From Strongyloides papillosus (Eukaryota > Nematoda > Chromadorea > Rhabditida > Strongyloididae): a DNA stretch of 64,000 nucleotides. Positions within the stretch are counted from its first letter, which is position 1. Each line of letters starts with the position of its first letter. A model generated the notes under the pieces. The model saw only the letters and a program-made list of their open reading frames with translations. It had not been told where the DNA came from and ran no database searches. Where the stretch lies: NCBI GenBank assembly GCA_005656395.1, contig SRSI01000077.1, forward strand, positions 1,054,001 through 1,118,000, read 5' to 3'. A program made the position numbers and the translations under genes. Below are positions 35,840-50,613 of the stretch, in pieces.

Positions 35840-38800
35840 ATAAAACAATTCTTTGTAAAGTGGTTTTTAAATTTTTATTCAATTATATCTTCTTTACATT
35901 GGTCCTTGTCTCTTTTGTTTTCCGCTTCCTCTATAATTTTTTAGTGGGGAAAAAAGTCTATGTAAAGATATCTAATTAAGAGATATGCTTTTTTAATATA
36001 TATCATATATATTAATTAGTTTATCTTGATTTTTTGTTAAAGTAATTATTTAATAAAAATTTAATTTACTTATTACACATATATTTTTATTACTCGGAAC
36101 AGTTTTTTGAATCTACTAAATGTTTCCAATCTAAAAATACTTATTTTCTACTTCTCAACATGTATGCGTCGTAGTATATTTTTTTTGCACTAATGTTGTG
36201 TTAGCTATCAACATTTTACGTATTATTTATATAATATATATCTATCTTTCCAATACTATATACAATTTCCTTATATCTTATGACTTCCTCTGTACCAGTC
36301 ATCCTAACGATTATTGGAAAATATGCTAGCTTTTTCCTCATTTTAATAGTGACCATTATCCTTATGACTTTATTTATTTCCCTAAATATTTTAAATTTTT
36401 ATTTCATATTCTTAGGAAAAAAATATACATTAACAAGTTGTGTTTTTCTCCAATCTACTATGAATGGGTTTTATGAAAAAAGGGAAAACAATTTTTTTTT
36501 CTTTTTATTATAGAAGAGATGAGATTTATTTTATATATATACCATGAGAAGCCTTTTCTTTTACCATATCTTATATCTAGATGTGTAGACGCAAAAAATT
36601 TGTACACATTTTGCTGTTCTTAAAAAAATGTCTACTATCAAAACTATTATGTGTGTATATTGAAAATTTAATATTTCAATCGAATATTGCTTAATAATAT
36701 AAATATAATAATTTAGTTTTGAATTTTCTAAAACTATTGACAATTTTAATCTTCCATCCAAAAGTTGGTAAATTATTTTTACTACTCTTATACTAAAAAA
36801 ATACAGTTATGTATAAGGATTAAAGTCTTCTTCTAATTAAAATTTTCTATTGCAAAAAATAATTATTTTATTTTTTAATGCACCTCATTTACATAGATAA
36901 ATAATTTCTTTTTGGTCAGAGTTTGTCATAATAAAATATATATCCCCATTTATATAAAATAAATTTATCTTATATAGGATAAAAGATAAACTGATTCCGT
37001 TGTTTAATTTTCATGTGATATAAATGTATGTATTTACAATATATATATTTTTATTTTTAATTATTTATTTTTGAAGCATCACATTTTTAATGACTAATGG
37101 AGAGATGTATTCTATATCTACGAAAAATTTTTTCTACGTATTTGGGAAATATCTTTTAACCCTTTATATTCTGTAGTAACTTGGAATTCACATAATAATA
37201 TATCAATATTTTTATGTAAATTTTCTATAAACATTATAAAATTAGAAGTATAACGGGTTAATAGTTATTAGATGATTATTTATAATATTTTTTATTAACA
37301 ATCGTTTAAAAATATTATGAAAAGTGGTAAAGGTCGTTACTTTGCCTGTAAAATTTTCTAACATTTGAACTAACTTTTCTACTATATTTACATGTTTATC
37401 ACTCTTTTCGCCATCATATACACACATCATAAAATTTCCACTTACATGTTTAATTATAAATAACACAAGGAATCGTTAAAAAGGTATATAATGATTTTTT
37501 TTTCAATTCGTGACAGATATTTTATTCTTTTGTTTAATACTTCTGTAAAAACACAGAGATATTTGATGGAATTTTTACTTGCGAAATATTTTACTCTCCT
37601 TCATATAGTTCAAAATATTCTCTCAATGTTTACATTTTTCTACTACAATAATTCCAATTCATTTTTTTTATAAATATTTAATTTATAAAAAAATGAACTT
37701 TTTTTGTACTACTAGTTGTCCGAATCTTTTAATGTTTGTCATCTAATTCCTCCTTATCATATATGTTTTCTTTATTCTTTTTTTAATGTTATTATCTATT
37801 GTAATCTAGCAAAGCTAGAAAATAACTACACCTTTAAATTTTGTCAAACTATTTCGTTCATCTTACATAATCATATAAATACTTAGTTTTTCTATTTATT
37901 TATTTATTTTTCAAAATCTCTGAATTTTCATATTGTGTCATATTTTTATATCAATAATAAAAAAAGAATCCTCGCGCAAAAATAGGAAACGAAGTATCTT
38001 TTAACCTTTATATTAGTTCTACCAGCCAGCCATTTCATCACCCCGCCACCAACCAAATAAACTCAATACGTATAATTTGTACATAAAACTTACTAAACAA
38101 CGTTCAATTACTCACATCTTGATGGTTTGTTTAATAGTAAAGTCGAAATCCCAATTCTTTTCAAGAAATTATGACACAAGTATATTTTGGAACGACATTC
38201 CAACTGATAGGATATAATATGTGGACTATGAATTAGTGTCAGATGAATCAACTTTTATTGAGTATGTAATGTGATGATAGAAGTTCAAAAACTCTTAAAG
38301 GACCGCACCATGCTCCTTCATTACACTATTTTTATCTTATTTTACTAATTAAGGCTCTTTATTATTTTTTCTCAAGGAGGAAAATGAGGAGCGGGAGACG
38401 TTGAGTAGTAATTAGTATATTTGTAAACGGATTTATCACCAGTTTATTTTTATTTATTTTTTTATTTTAGCAGATGTTATTTTTTTACAATTTCATTTTG
38501 TATCGGCTCTAGAGGAACAGTAATAACGAGGAGTTTTTTTACTTATATATCTCTCTTCTTTTTTCTTTATTGGTAAAATCTAATGTATTTTTGTTTTAAA
38601 CTACTTTTTTTTAAATGAATTTTACATTTGATGTTCAATTTTTTTAATAATATTTACTAAATTGTTTATTCATCTAAATCAAGGTTGTTCTATTTATTTT
38701 ATGAATAACGTTCTTAACTCGAAAATGACTTTGTATATTTCATAAAATAATAGCTTTCAAGTATTTCTACAGTAATATGATTATATTGAACATGCCTTTA

Positions 38801-41800
38801 CGCAAAACATAACTTTTAAATAAACAAGATATAAATAATAATATATCAACATATATTCATTAAATTTTTAAACTGTACAAACTATTTAGTTGTTGTGTTA
38901 AATAATGTTTACAAATTTTAACTTCCCTGAGAATATCTATATGAAATGTTTCTATAAAACTATTACTTTTCATTAAGATTTCTAGATTTTTTTACTTATT
39001 TAGAGCTCATTTTCTAAACAAAATTTTTTATCATCCACAACTATATATACAATTGAGAAGCAAGTTTATGATAGAATATGAACACCAAATCACCAGCTAT
39101 TTTTTAAAAGTCGAGGTTCTATTTTTCATTATTTTTTAAAGAAATATTGTTTTTGTAAGTGTAAAATGGTTTAGTTGATCAGTTGATTTTTCATTTGCAA
39201 ACATAATATTAATAGACATTCATTTTAAAATTAGTTTTCTTTTTTGAATTTGCAAATAGATATTCTTCACCGCCTTTTATAAATGGTTTTTGATATTTGC
39301 CTTCATTAGATGTTGGTTTATACTAAGATTCTATTATTTCTAAAGAGATGGTACGATAGAAGACCATTGAATTTGGTGCCGGCACTTTATAGCTTGCTGG
39401 ATTTCATAAATGAATGTTCTTTATTTATTCTTTCATTTATTATAATTTTCAAATTAAAGGAGTTTTTTCCAATTATTATATAAGATAAAACACTTGTTTA
39501 ATTAGAGTAGCCTTATATTATTGAGACCTATATTGTAATCGTTATTATTTTTAATCATGATAAGTGGATTTAGAAAATATTGTAATATTTGTAAGGTAAA
39601 GTTTTACTTTAGATTTCTATCTATAATGTATTAATAGAATCTAAACCTTTTATTTTTGTAGTATAATATTGTATGGAAGATCATAGTAAATTATAATATT
39701 TAATTAAATTTATTTTTACAATTATGATATTTCACTCACATAGAAATACTATTTATAATGAGATGGTATTCAATATATGTGTACCAAAACTCTATTTCGA
39801 ACTTTATATCACTTACGAGGTACGGATTTGCATATTACTATTTATTTTGAGATATAATTGTACAAAGAGAGATTGTAAGAAGAAAAAATACCTGAATGGT
39901 CTATGAGCTGTCAAAAATTTTAAAGTTTTTGATTTGTGTTTTGTATTATATTATGATTAGAAAAGCTTGATAAAAGTTATTTGGTAGGAAAATTAATGTA
40001 TTTTTAAAGATCTTGTTTTAATGTTTGCAAATTTTTTAGTATTCAGATTGTGTTTTACTTTTTTACAACTTGAATATGATATAGCTTATATAATCCGAAG
40101 TTTTGCAAATTCTTGTTAACTGTTTTGATATATTTACTTATAGGTGTTTCGGAATTTCTAAATTAAGACAAAATAATGTCATATGAAAAGAACCATTTTA
40201 TATGTTATCATCTATACATTTGATGTGTATATTGTACTTTGACTAAGACTTTTCAAAATTTATGCTACAAATTTTCTAAACAGTATTAACTTATCCAGTA
40301 TAATTACTTTAAAATCTAAATCTGTTATTTCTAAAAAGTTAAAAAAGAGCTTAGTATAAATATACTAACATTTAGAATATTAACTGGCAAACCATTTGAA
40401 TTTATTGACTTGTTATTAACAAAATGATTATTTTTAGTTCAGGAATTTTTTGGCCCTTTTTTACTCGCATTTAAGAGATTTCCATTATTTTATAGTTTAT
40501 TCTTCAAACTATCATAACTTCAAAGTTTGACAGTTTTACATACTGGATTAACTGATTTCCCAGAAAAATTTTATAACCGAGAAGTTTATTTTAAAAAATG
40601 ACGTATGGTCAGTTGTATCTTTATTGTTGATCATTTTATATTTTGTAATTTAACTTTAAATTAGTTTATAACCTCTTATTTTGGATTATTATATCAATTA
40701 TAAAATCCAATAAAAAAGTCATAAATAGCTAAAGAAATTTTTTCTATAAAAGATACTTTTTAGAATAATAATTAAATAAAGTTAAATATGGTACCTTTTT
40801 CATGAAAACAAATACACTTCCAAGGTGATTTTTAATACTTTATGAATAAACTTTCGATGCAATGGTACGCTTAGAGGTAAGAAGTATAAAATTATTTAGG
40901 AAAGATGGTTAATGTAGTAAAAAAGGAAAGTTGACCGAATTGTTTTTGTAAAAAATAATGTATAGGAATTCTTTCCAAGTTTTTTTATTGATTAATTAGT
41001 TATGAATAAAGATTTGTTTATAGAACTTAAAAATAATAGTTAATAACATATTTAATTATTACGAGAGAACAATAGCGAAGTTTAAAATTTTTTATTATAA
41101 AGTATTGATTTTTAATAATTTTCTATTTTTTTTTAATTTAACTGTTTGGTTAAAATAAGTAGTATGCATGTTGTAGATACATGAAATGAAGTTTTTTCAT
41201 TAAAATAAAATTTGGTAATAAGTTCATTGAGGGAAATATTTGAGCTAACAAATGTGTACATCAATTGCTTTTTCGATCTTTATAAAGATTTGATATTATT
41301 ATTATAAATTCTTAGTTTTTGTAGTTTATATTTAAAGTGTATTATTTATTAGAAGAAAAATAAGAATTTTTTTGAAGGTTTAATTGTAGTGGAAGAAATT
41401 TAATTTGTTATTCTGATATTTGCTCATTGATTTACTCGTTTTATTTTTTACTAAACAAAATTTTATATACTTTAAAAACAATAAACAAAAAGTTTTTGAA
41501 AGTGTACCATTTTAGTTATGACTATATTCATAGTAAATATATATTTTTTATTATGATATCTCATTAATAACTTACCAAATATTTTGTTCATAACATATAT
41601 TTTAAATAAGTAATTGTTAATTGAAATCTTTGAAGTCGCAGGGATCCTTGATTTGTTTAGATGATTTTATCTTTCTAAAAACATTTCTATCTTGTTTTAA
41701 TTAAAAAAGTCACATTTCTGTCATTCTTTCCTTTAGACGTATTTTTAAATTTGAGTATTATTTTTGGGAAAATTTCGAGCTCCTTTTGTTTGTAATACAT

Positions 41801-43162
41801 AAATAATTTTTGCAATCATTGAAATAGGTGAGTATAATTCTTTCCATAGCACAAAATTTATGAATTCAAATGTTGTTTGATGTTATTATTTCTAAAATTT
41901 TTTTTCTCTAATAACATGAATAATTTCTGTATATTATTCTAAAAAGTGAGTGAATAATGCTTTTTTACATTTGGGGGCATTTTATCGGAAATTGATAATT
42001 ATATGTTTATACTTGATGAACTGTTTGATTACTATGATTTCCAAAGTAAGTTATTTATACAGTCAAATTACTTTTAATTTGACTATATATTTTTTCGGAA
42101 ATAAAGTTGGAATATTATTTAGATGTTTTCTTCAGATTTATGATACCATTTGCTTCTTTTTCGTACTGAACATTATTAACATAAAGATCCGTAAAACTTT
42201 TAAGTTCTAAATATTTTATTTCTTTTAATTTATCTTATACTGTATGTTCCACGAAGGTTTTGATGATAGAAATTTTATTTTATTTTTAAGTATGCAATTT
42301 TGTATAGATATTTATTTCATCACAGATGCTTTCAATGGACATCTAGTATTTTGTATAACCAAAATGATCGCACAAATGTTTAAGGATTACATTAGTAGAT
42401 TTGAAATTATGTTACTAATGATCTAATCTCTGCGAAAGGTTGTGTGATTATATAACATATTAACAGTTTACGACGTAAAAAAAACTTTAAAAATATATTT
42501 TTTTAATAGAAAAATGCTTGATTTTCCGAGTTAAAAATAATACAATAAAACATTGATGAATAAATTCGTAATCATGTAAAGAATTTATTAAGTAACTATA
42601 TTAACTAAAAAACAATTATTTGTGCTAATAAGTTTTTACTGTGATTTTATTGCGAAATAGTCATTTTATTTATGCTAGGGTTTATTTTGTCTTTAATATT
42701 TCAAAACACTTTTTTACGTAGAGAATTAATGGTTGTAAACGTCTGGAATTTTTTTAACAACACTGTTTTATCTATTGGTAAAAAAGTTGTCGTAATTTTG
42801 TTCATGTAATATTTTAGTGTGTTTATTGTGTCTGTCGTATATAAATTATTTTATAAACTTTATAAAAAGCGATTACCTTTTAAAAGTGTATTTTATTATT
42901 GTGGATGATTTAACATTATGACATTATTTTCCTATTAGGGACATATTTAAAATAATTTATCGTTTGAAGAATTTTACCAACAATTTTTTACTTGATTAAA
43001 AATATCTACTTTCAAAAATAGATAATATAAATAAAGATAAATTTGTGTAAAGTAATTATATTTACAATAACATATTCATACATACACTTTTCGTTTTATC
43101 ATTAAACTATTATTGTTTCTTTGTTTTTTAAAATTTTTTAAAATATTTTGTATTATTAGATT
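35840..43162. other. 7.3 kb gene-free region
   Basis: The largest gap in the window. It is very AT-rich, with no open frame longer than about 90 codons and no recognisable protein similarity. A short TATT tandem (37893-37909) and many T runs are present. The gene at 43163 starts a few bases after an acceptor-like TATTATTAG, so part of this gap may be a long 5' UTR intron or enhancer of that gene. No tRNA or structured RNA was recognised. Confidence 0.5.
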
Positions 43163-46100
43163 ATGCATACAAATAAAAATCAATCGAGGGCTCATCAACC
43201 GCAAGTACCACTAACTCTAACTCAAAATGTAGGAGAAGGCAATCGTCACAATAGTATGCCAATAAATCATCCACAAAATACACCTTTACTTGCCATGCCA
43301 ATTCCAACTAAAGTTCCTCCACCATATACACAAAATTTTAGTACACCTCCTCCTTCCATTCCTGGTAATAATGGTGTTGGAAATTCAGTTAATAGTACAA
43401 GAAATATTCACTCATTAAATAATACAAATATTACACATGGAATGGGACCATCTATGCCACAAGGGAATCATCCATATATTTATCCACATGGTATTCATGG
43501 GCAACAAGGACAGACTCCACATCCACAACCAGTTAGTGGAAATATATATCAACAAAATCCTCCTCCAACACAAGGTATAATGACAATGCCAGGTTTTGTT
43601 AATAGTCCACAAGGAGGACCACCTTTTATTGGTGGACCAATACCACAGGGTATTCAAATACCACCAGGAATGGTAGGTTATTATTCTCCTATGATTCAGT
43701 CAAGTATGAATGGACCAGTACCAGGAGATGGTTATAATTACAATCAACAACATCACGTTCTTCCACCACCACCGCCACCACAAATGGTTAGTGTAGTTCC
43801 AGGATCATCAAATCAACAACCTAATATACCAGGAGGATTACCATCATCGTCACAAGGAGTTTTTCATCAAAGAAATAATGGAAATAACTTTAGAAATAAT
43901 CAAAAAGGACCACAGATGCCACCTATGTATGGACCTCTTGGAAACTTTTATTCAATGCCTATGAATATGATGATGACAAATAATAGTATTCCACCACATG
44001 TTATGCCTACTCAAATTAATCAACCACCAGTTGTTCAAGAAGTTAAAGAAAAAACTAAAATATTTGTACAAAAAAATAAAGATGGAGTATATTTGTATGG
44101 ACATATGACGTCGACGGGTCTTGTTTTTTCAAAGGAACCTCCCAAAGAAATGGTACAAGATAATGAACCGCCAGAACAAGAAATTATTGGTTAGTTTTTT
44201 ATGTTATATATTTTAATTTATTTTTCTTAGATAACTATCAATGTAATATTCAAAGTGGAATGGAGCCATCTACATCCGGTGGTATTGCACAAGGAAATCC
44301 TTATGGAAGTTGCCCTAGTGGATCTGTGGAAGATTATGCTTATTCAGAGACTGATTCCGTTAATGTACCATCAGATCCAAGACAAATATCTCATACTCCT
44401 GTTGAAAACGTTGAAGATAATGGTGAGAATATTAATGAAAATTGTATAAATCCAACAGAAGGTTCAATAAGTAGTAGTTTATCTAATATGTTAAAACAAT
44501 CTGGTATGGAAGGAATGAATTGGTCAGATATTGTTGAAGAAGAAAAGAAAAATGAAGTTAATGAAAGCAATATATATAAAGAAGACGAAAGTTGTAGTAG
44601 TCAAGAAACAACAACCGGAAATGAATATGTTATTTCAGTATTTGGAGATGATCCAAAGAAAATTAAAAAATTAACAAAAGGTTTATTGGATGAAATATTT
44701 GCTAAATATAAAATCAAGCATGATGGTATTAAAACAACATCTGGAGAAATAATTACTAGTGAAAAGCAATGTGAATCATCATATTTAGTATACTTTAAGA
44801 ATAAAAATTCAATGATCAAAGCTTTAAAGTTAAATGATTGTGTTGAGAATTATATAAAATTATTTATTAAGCTTAAATCTACAAGTCAGCAAAATATAAG
44901 TAATGATAATATTGTAAAAGAACAAATTGAAGGGTATAAAGCTCAAATATCTGATAATAGAAGCGGTGGTTATCAAGATGTTAGATTATCCAGGGAATAT
45001 CATGGAAACAATAGATATGGAAACTATAGAAATAATGATAACAACTATCAAAGAAAGCAGGGAAGCCATTATTATGAAAGTCATTCTAAAGGTGGAAACT
45101 ATAATAAAGATAATAATTTTAGAGGAATTCAACAAAAATCAAATCATGGTAGTTATTATAACAAAAATAACTATAATCAAAGACATAATATGCCCAGTAG
45201 TGGTGGAACATATTCCGGAGATAAAAGTAACAATCCACAATTTGAATATTATAATAATCATAGAAATAATTTCATCAAACAAAATCATTCTGGTCCAGTG
45301 AAAAGTGACACTGCTTCTAATGCTTCACATTACGGTAGTAATTCTTCACTTCTTGGAAATTCACGTATTAGTAATTTACAAGAAAAAGACAAAAGCAGTA
45401 GTGTATCAGCAGAAGATACTGTTCTTGATACTTGGTGTAAGGAAAGAAAAGAAAAAAGTGCTGCTGTGGAAGCTTCTAATAACAAATGTAACAATGATCA
45501 AAATAATAAAGCAAGATTACCAGATGAAAAAATTGCACAACCAAAAACAAGCGAATGTCTTATTGAAAAAGAAGTTTTGGAAGAGAAAATACTTGAGGAT
45601 AAGAAAAATATATATCAAAAAGATAATTCTAGAAGAAATTATCATTTAATTAAAGGTGGAAATAATACACATTATAATAAGAAAGATAGCTACCATAAAT
45701 ATAGTGGAAGTCAAAGTGCTCGTCTACAAAATAGTAATGTACAAAAACAAATTCAACAAAATAGTACATCTAATAATCAAGATGGTACCCTTCCACCAAC
45801 AGGAAATAATTGTAATTCAAATAGTCAAGGAGTCAAAAATAATTTTAAAAGTAATACACTTCCAAGAAGAATCTCACAACACAATGATAGTAATACTGAA
45901 ATAAAAAAACGCGAAAACTCAATTAATGTTAGAACTTTTATTAATTCTAATACTAAAGGAAGTTATAATAAATGCCAAAGTAAAAAACATGAATTTACAA
46001 AAAATCAAAGTAAAAGAAATAATTCACAGTCATCAAGTATTAGAAGTGTTCGTGAAACAAAAGTAGAAAATAAATCAACTGAAGATTTAAAATGTATCGC

Positions 46101-46603
46101 TACTGAAGTATCTCAACCACTTTCTGCAGCATCTTCTCCACCATCATTAACTGAGATGATTCTTCCATTAAATGAGAAAAAAAGTCAAGATGATATGGGA
46201 AGTGCTTTATCAGTATCATCAATTAAAAGTTTTAAGAGTACATCAAGTAGGCCACCAAGGATTCAAACTAATATCAAATATAATGAAGCAATTTCACCAC
46301 AAATGGTATCACCTGCCGATTCTAATATCGATGATTATTTTAGTGCAAGTGAAAATGCGGATGAGTTTAGAAATAAAATTGAAATAGAAAAGAGTAACAG
46401 CACAAATAATATTGTTAAAGAAAACACTGTTGCTAAACCAAGTCCAACAAAGAAAAATAGAAATGCCAAAAAAAAGGAAAAGGTATATTAAAAAGTTGTT
46501 ATTACGTGTATTAATTATTATTTTATTTTAGAAAAATGACAAAAACTGCCCAACAGAAGCGTTATTAAGCAAGAATAGATTTGCAGTCCTAACAAAGGAT
46601 TAA
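43163..46603 (+). CDS. Large Q/N/P-rich disordered protein, possible RNA-binding, 1,116 aa, three exons
   Basis: Exons 43163-44189, 44231-46482 and 46532-46603 join in frame; introns are 41 and 49 bp. I do not recognise the family. Residues 1-290 are Pro/Gln/Gly/Asn-rich with a poly-Pro run (PPPPPPQM). A short ordered patch follows (KIFVQKNKDGVYLYGHMTST). A compact alpha/beta segment near nucleotides 44620-44880 (EYVISVFGDDPKKIKKLTKG ... YLVYFKNKNSMIKALKLND) has the length and pattern of an RRM-like fold. A Tyr/Asn/Gly/Arg-rich stretch (about 44960-45260) resembles RNA-granule proteins. The end is NRFAVLTKD, a short motif of a type seen at the ends of some translation factors. A role in RNP granules is inference. 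An in-frame TAG precedes the ATG, coinciding with an acceptor-like site. Confidence 0.72.
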
Positions 46604-49600
46604 AAATTATACATTTTTCATTCTACTATAATTTATTATTAATTCCTTTTGGTCTCAGAATAATGAAAAGATTTCTATTGCAATTATTTAATTGATTTTT
46701 ATTTTTAGTTATTTTTAATTTTTTTTATTTCCTGTTTATTTATACAATTCCATGATATAGATGTATTCTTATTCGATCTCTTCAGATCTTCTTTCTTTTA
46801 TAAAAGTATACTAAAGTTGTCATTAGAAAAAGGAACAATAATACTATCAAATTTAGTTTTTTCCATTAACTGCCAAAAAGTTTGTACTATAATAAATATA
46901 TAATCATTTAATTATTTTTCTTTGTCTTCTGGGGTTATATATAAAGTGATTAATGGTGTTGAATTTTTTAGTGTGGCAAGAATTGGGTATTTTATTAAAT
47001 ATATAGATAAATTATAATACATGTGTGTTAAAGTAAAAGAAGGACATTAAGATAATAGAGTACAAAGGATCTTGAAATAAAAGTAAAAAAGCTTATCTAA
47101 AATGACTTGACTAGTAATTAATAGTATAAATTTCTATTACAAGACAGTATTTTATTTAGATTCTTTTAAAAAGAAACTTCAACATTTTCCAAAAAAAGAG
47201 TTTGAAAGTAAATCATTAATATAAATTTTTATAAATAATGTAATTAAAATAAATTGTTGCAATTAGGAAATATTTATATCTAAGACTATAAAAATCTTTA
47301 TTTTTACATTATTTCTTTTGTAAATGTTAAATTTTCAAATAAAATTCATAACTAACTAGTAAAGAAAATACTTAGTTTATCATAAGATACAATAAAATAA
47401 ATATAAAAGTTTAAATTTATATTGAGGTATTAGATAGAATAAAAATCGTTCCAAATACACATTACAGAAGGTTACTTTTTCAAATAAAGAACCAACATTA
47501 TTCCGAAATGTATATAATGTATCGCATTTTGACTCCCTCTTTTTCTACTTCTCTCCTTTTTTCATTTCCACTTCACTTGTGTCATCCACAAACGTACATA
47601 TATAATATGAATTCTATACATATACATTTTAATATTTATATTTATACTTCTATAATATTACCCAACTTGTCGTTCCGCTCCATCTTAAAATATATTTTTC
47701 ACATTACATACCATCATATATTTTTACTGTTTTTTGAATCAATAATTCTTTTACTATGAAAATTTTTTATCTTCAAAATTTTATACTATCACTCAATAAG
47801 GTAACCACATTAAATAATACATTTTATGAAAAAAATCCAATAAATATATATATTTAATTGTTTTCAATATTAATCAGAATAAAAACGAATATTTTTAATT
47901 AATTTATTTTTCTCAAACATAAAATAAAAAAAGATATAATCACAAATTTATTTATCTATTTTCTTCATTAGACTTTAATTTTTGTTATATCATTACCAAT
48001 TAATTTATCTCAATAAATATAATACTAATAGAGTATAAAGTATTTTTCCTAATGTTTTGTCATTAATTTAACACTATATAATCTTTATTGCTTTATTAAT
48101 TATTATCAAAAGAATTCGTTAACATTCTTCTGAATAGAATTACAATATACTTAAAATTTAAATCGAAAAGATTTTATCTTTAGAAATATAGGAAGAGAAG
48201 AACTGAAAATATAAAAAGCTAATAAATTTTAATCTAATGCATTGACTAATATTTATCATCTTTGGTGTTACCATGTGATTACAAGCACAATACTTTTTAT
48301 TCAATAAAAATTAATATTACCCAAAACTTTTTCACACACATTAATTTGCACCCTTGCACAATTACTTTCACTATGAAAAAATGTGCTTTATTTTTTTTTT
48401 GTTATTGTATTTTTAATTCTATTCAAAATTTGTTGTTGTAATATTATTAGTTTAAAATAAACTATCTAAACTGTTGACATTCAATCATTGATAAGATTTA
48501 TGCCTTTTAATTAGCCTATGTCTAATTGGAGACACCCTACAAAGTACCGATACAATACTATTTACAAAATGACAAAATCTTGTCTGATAAAAGCATATGA
48601 AAGAGAGGCAAAATTCATAAAGTAATAATATAAAAAAGAGGAACAAAAATTGAGATGTTTGTTAAGAGTTAAAAAAAGGTGATTTGCTATTATAATTATT
48701 CCTATAAAAAATGTTTTGATTCTCCCTATGGTTTTTCTCACAAAAATTAAATAAAAATATTACGTTTATGGTTATTTCAAATCTTAAATTTTTATATAAA
48801 ATTATATATATATTATAAATATAAACACTTCGATTTTTATCCTACACTTAATCACGAGACAATGGCCTTTTATCAATGAAATGTGATTCCAAAACACATA
48901 TACTTTTTTTCAAGACTAAATTTTTTATTTTTTATGTTTTATTCTTAAATGTTATCCAAACATCATAAAAGTATTATGTCGAGAATGAATGTATTAACAA
49001 TATATTTAATAAATAATCATCTTATTTATTTATAAATAATCATATTTTCTAAAATATATACCTTTTCTTCATATCGTTTTTAGTCACACATTATTTTTCT
49101 TCTAGATTTAAACCAAAAAGAGCATATAATATGATGAAGATTTGCTCGAAATTGTACCCACATAATTTAAATATAAAAAATATGTAAACATTTTATAAAT
49201 AATTATTCTTTAATTTTTTATCATAATTATGACTACAATTTTCTTAAAATGATCACTAGTAAGTTCCTAATTATATTTTTCTTTTTTTCAAAAATTCTTA
49301 TTTAGTACTACGTCACAAGATAAATATATTTTTCAATGAAATTAAAATAGTACTAGAATATTCATTTAATTAACTATTCTATTACATAACTACCTGTTTC
49401 TTTAAAATTTATTATTAAATTTATTTTTAATTATTCACTATTATTTTAGATATACATTAGAAAATTTTGTGATTTTAATCACAGTAAAATATCATCCTAA
49501 TTTACAACTTTTAATATTTTAATCTTATTCTATAATACCATTAATTACTTATTTTCGAACAATAAATAGCCCAACGTTAAATGATAAATAAGTAATTTTC

Positions 49601-50613
49601 ATTGTTAATAAAAAATTCTCCAAAAAAATTTATTGAACTAATATTATTTTTGTAATTATATAATCATTAAAATATCATTAACACGACTGTTATATTTATA
49701 AAGAGTAATTTTTAATATTCTGATTAAAAAAGTACAAAAATATAGATTAGTAATAGTAAAATATCATACTTGCATTTACTGTCCATCATCATTCTAGCTC
49801 CAATTTCTTAAAAAGTCCGGCACTCTTATTTTAAATAATTTGCGCATTTCTGTTTTTTGCAGTGGTGGTCTCGAAGAGAAAACATGTCGTAACTTCTATC
49901 CTTGAAACTTCATATGTGTTTATAATATATCTAAATTCGTCAATAAAAAACTATCATTTATTACTTCCTTTAAAAACTTATTATAGTAGATATTATTAAA
50001 GTAAATTGGTACTCTTTTTTTCGTAAAACTTTTATATTCATTATTCTTTTTTAATTTCGGTAGATAAACTTTTTTATTATATAAAACTTCAATAACCTTA
50101 ATTTTACTATAGCATTCATATTACCCCTATAATAACATACCACAAAATAATGTTATAAATACATATATTTTAAAATAGTTTTTTATTTTTAAATTGGATA
50201 TATCTTATTCGTTAATTGTGAATTTATTTATTAATAAACATTAAATTAATATTTTTTTAATATACTGTATTTTTCTATTTATATCTTTAGAAAAAAACAA
50301 AACGAAGGAAAAGAAAAGGATACATTAGTCAAAGTAAAAAAAAAGATAATTTTCAACATCTTCACTATATCGCCAATTATATCTTTCTCTATAATTAGAC
50401 AAATCTTATTTTTATTATTAGGAAAAGAGTTGTCAATTAATGATAAAAAAAATTTTGATTTCTCAAATAATTTTATCACTTCAATTATTTAATAAAAAAT
50501 ATTCAAATTCTCTATTTTCATCTTTCTCATTAGGGAGATTTAATAATTGAACAGTCATATCAAATTACTTCTTATTATTTTACAAATTAAAAGATACATT
50601 TTGACAAAGGATT
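46604..50613. other. 4.0 kb intergenic region, no gene seen
   Basis: AT-rich sequence between two plus-strand genes. An 83-codon frame (47508-47759) is a string of Ile/Tyr/His/Phe from A/T bias. No RNA gene or transposon end was recognised. It probably holds the PAN3 promoter at its right end, where CTCATTAG at about 50527-50534 could be a leader acceptor. Confidence 0.45.

Noticed and set aside
38933..38952. TCCCTGAGAATATC, sharing the lin-4/miR-125/miR-237 seed
   Set aside because: No complementary arm within about 80 bases on either side, so no precursor hairpin forms.
47508..47759. 83-codon plus-strand frame of Ile/Tyr/His/Phe-rich sequence
   Set aside because: Composition is explained by A/T bias and it lacks any conserved pattern.
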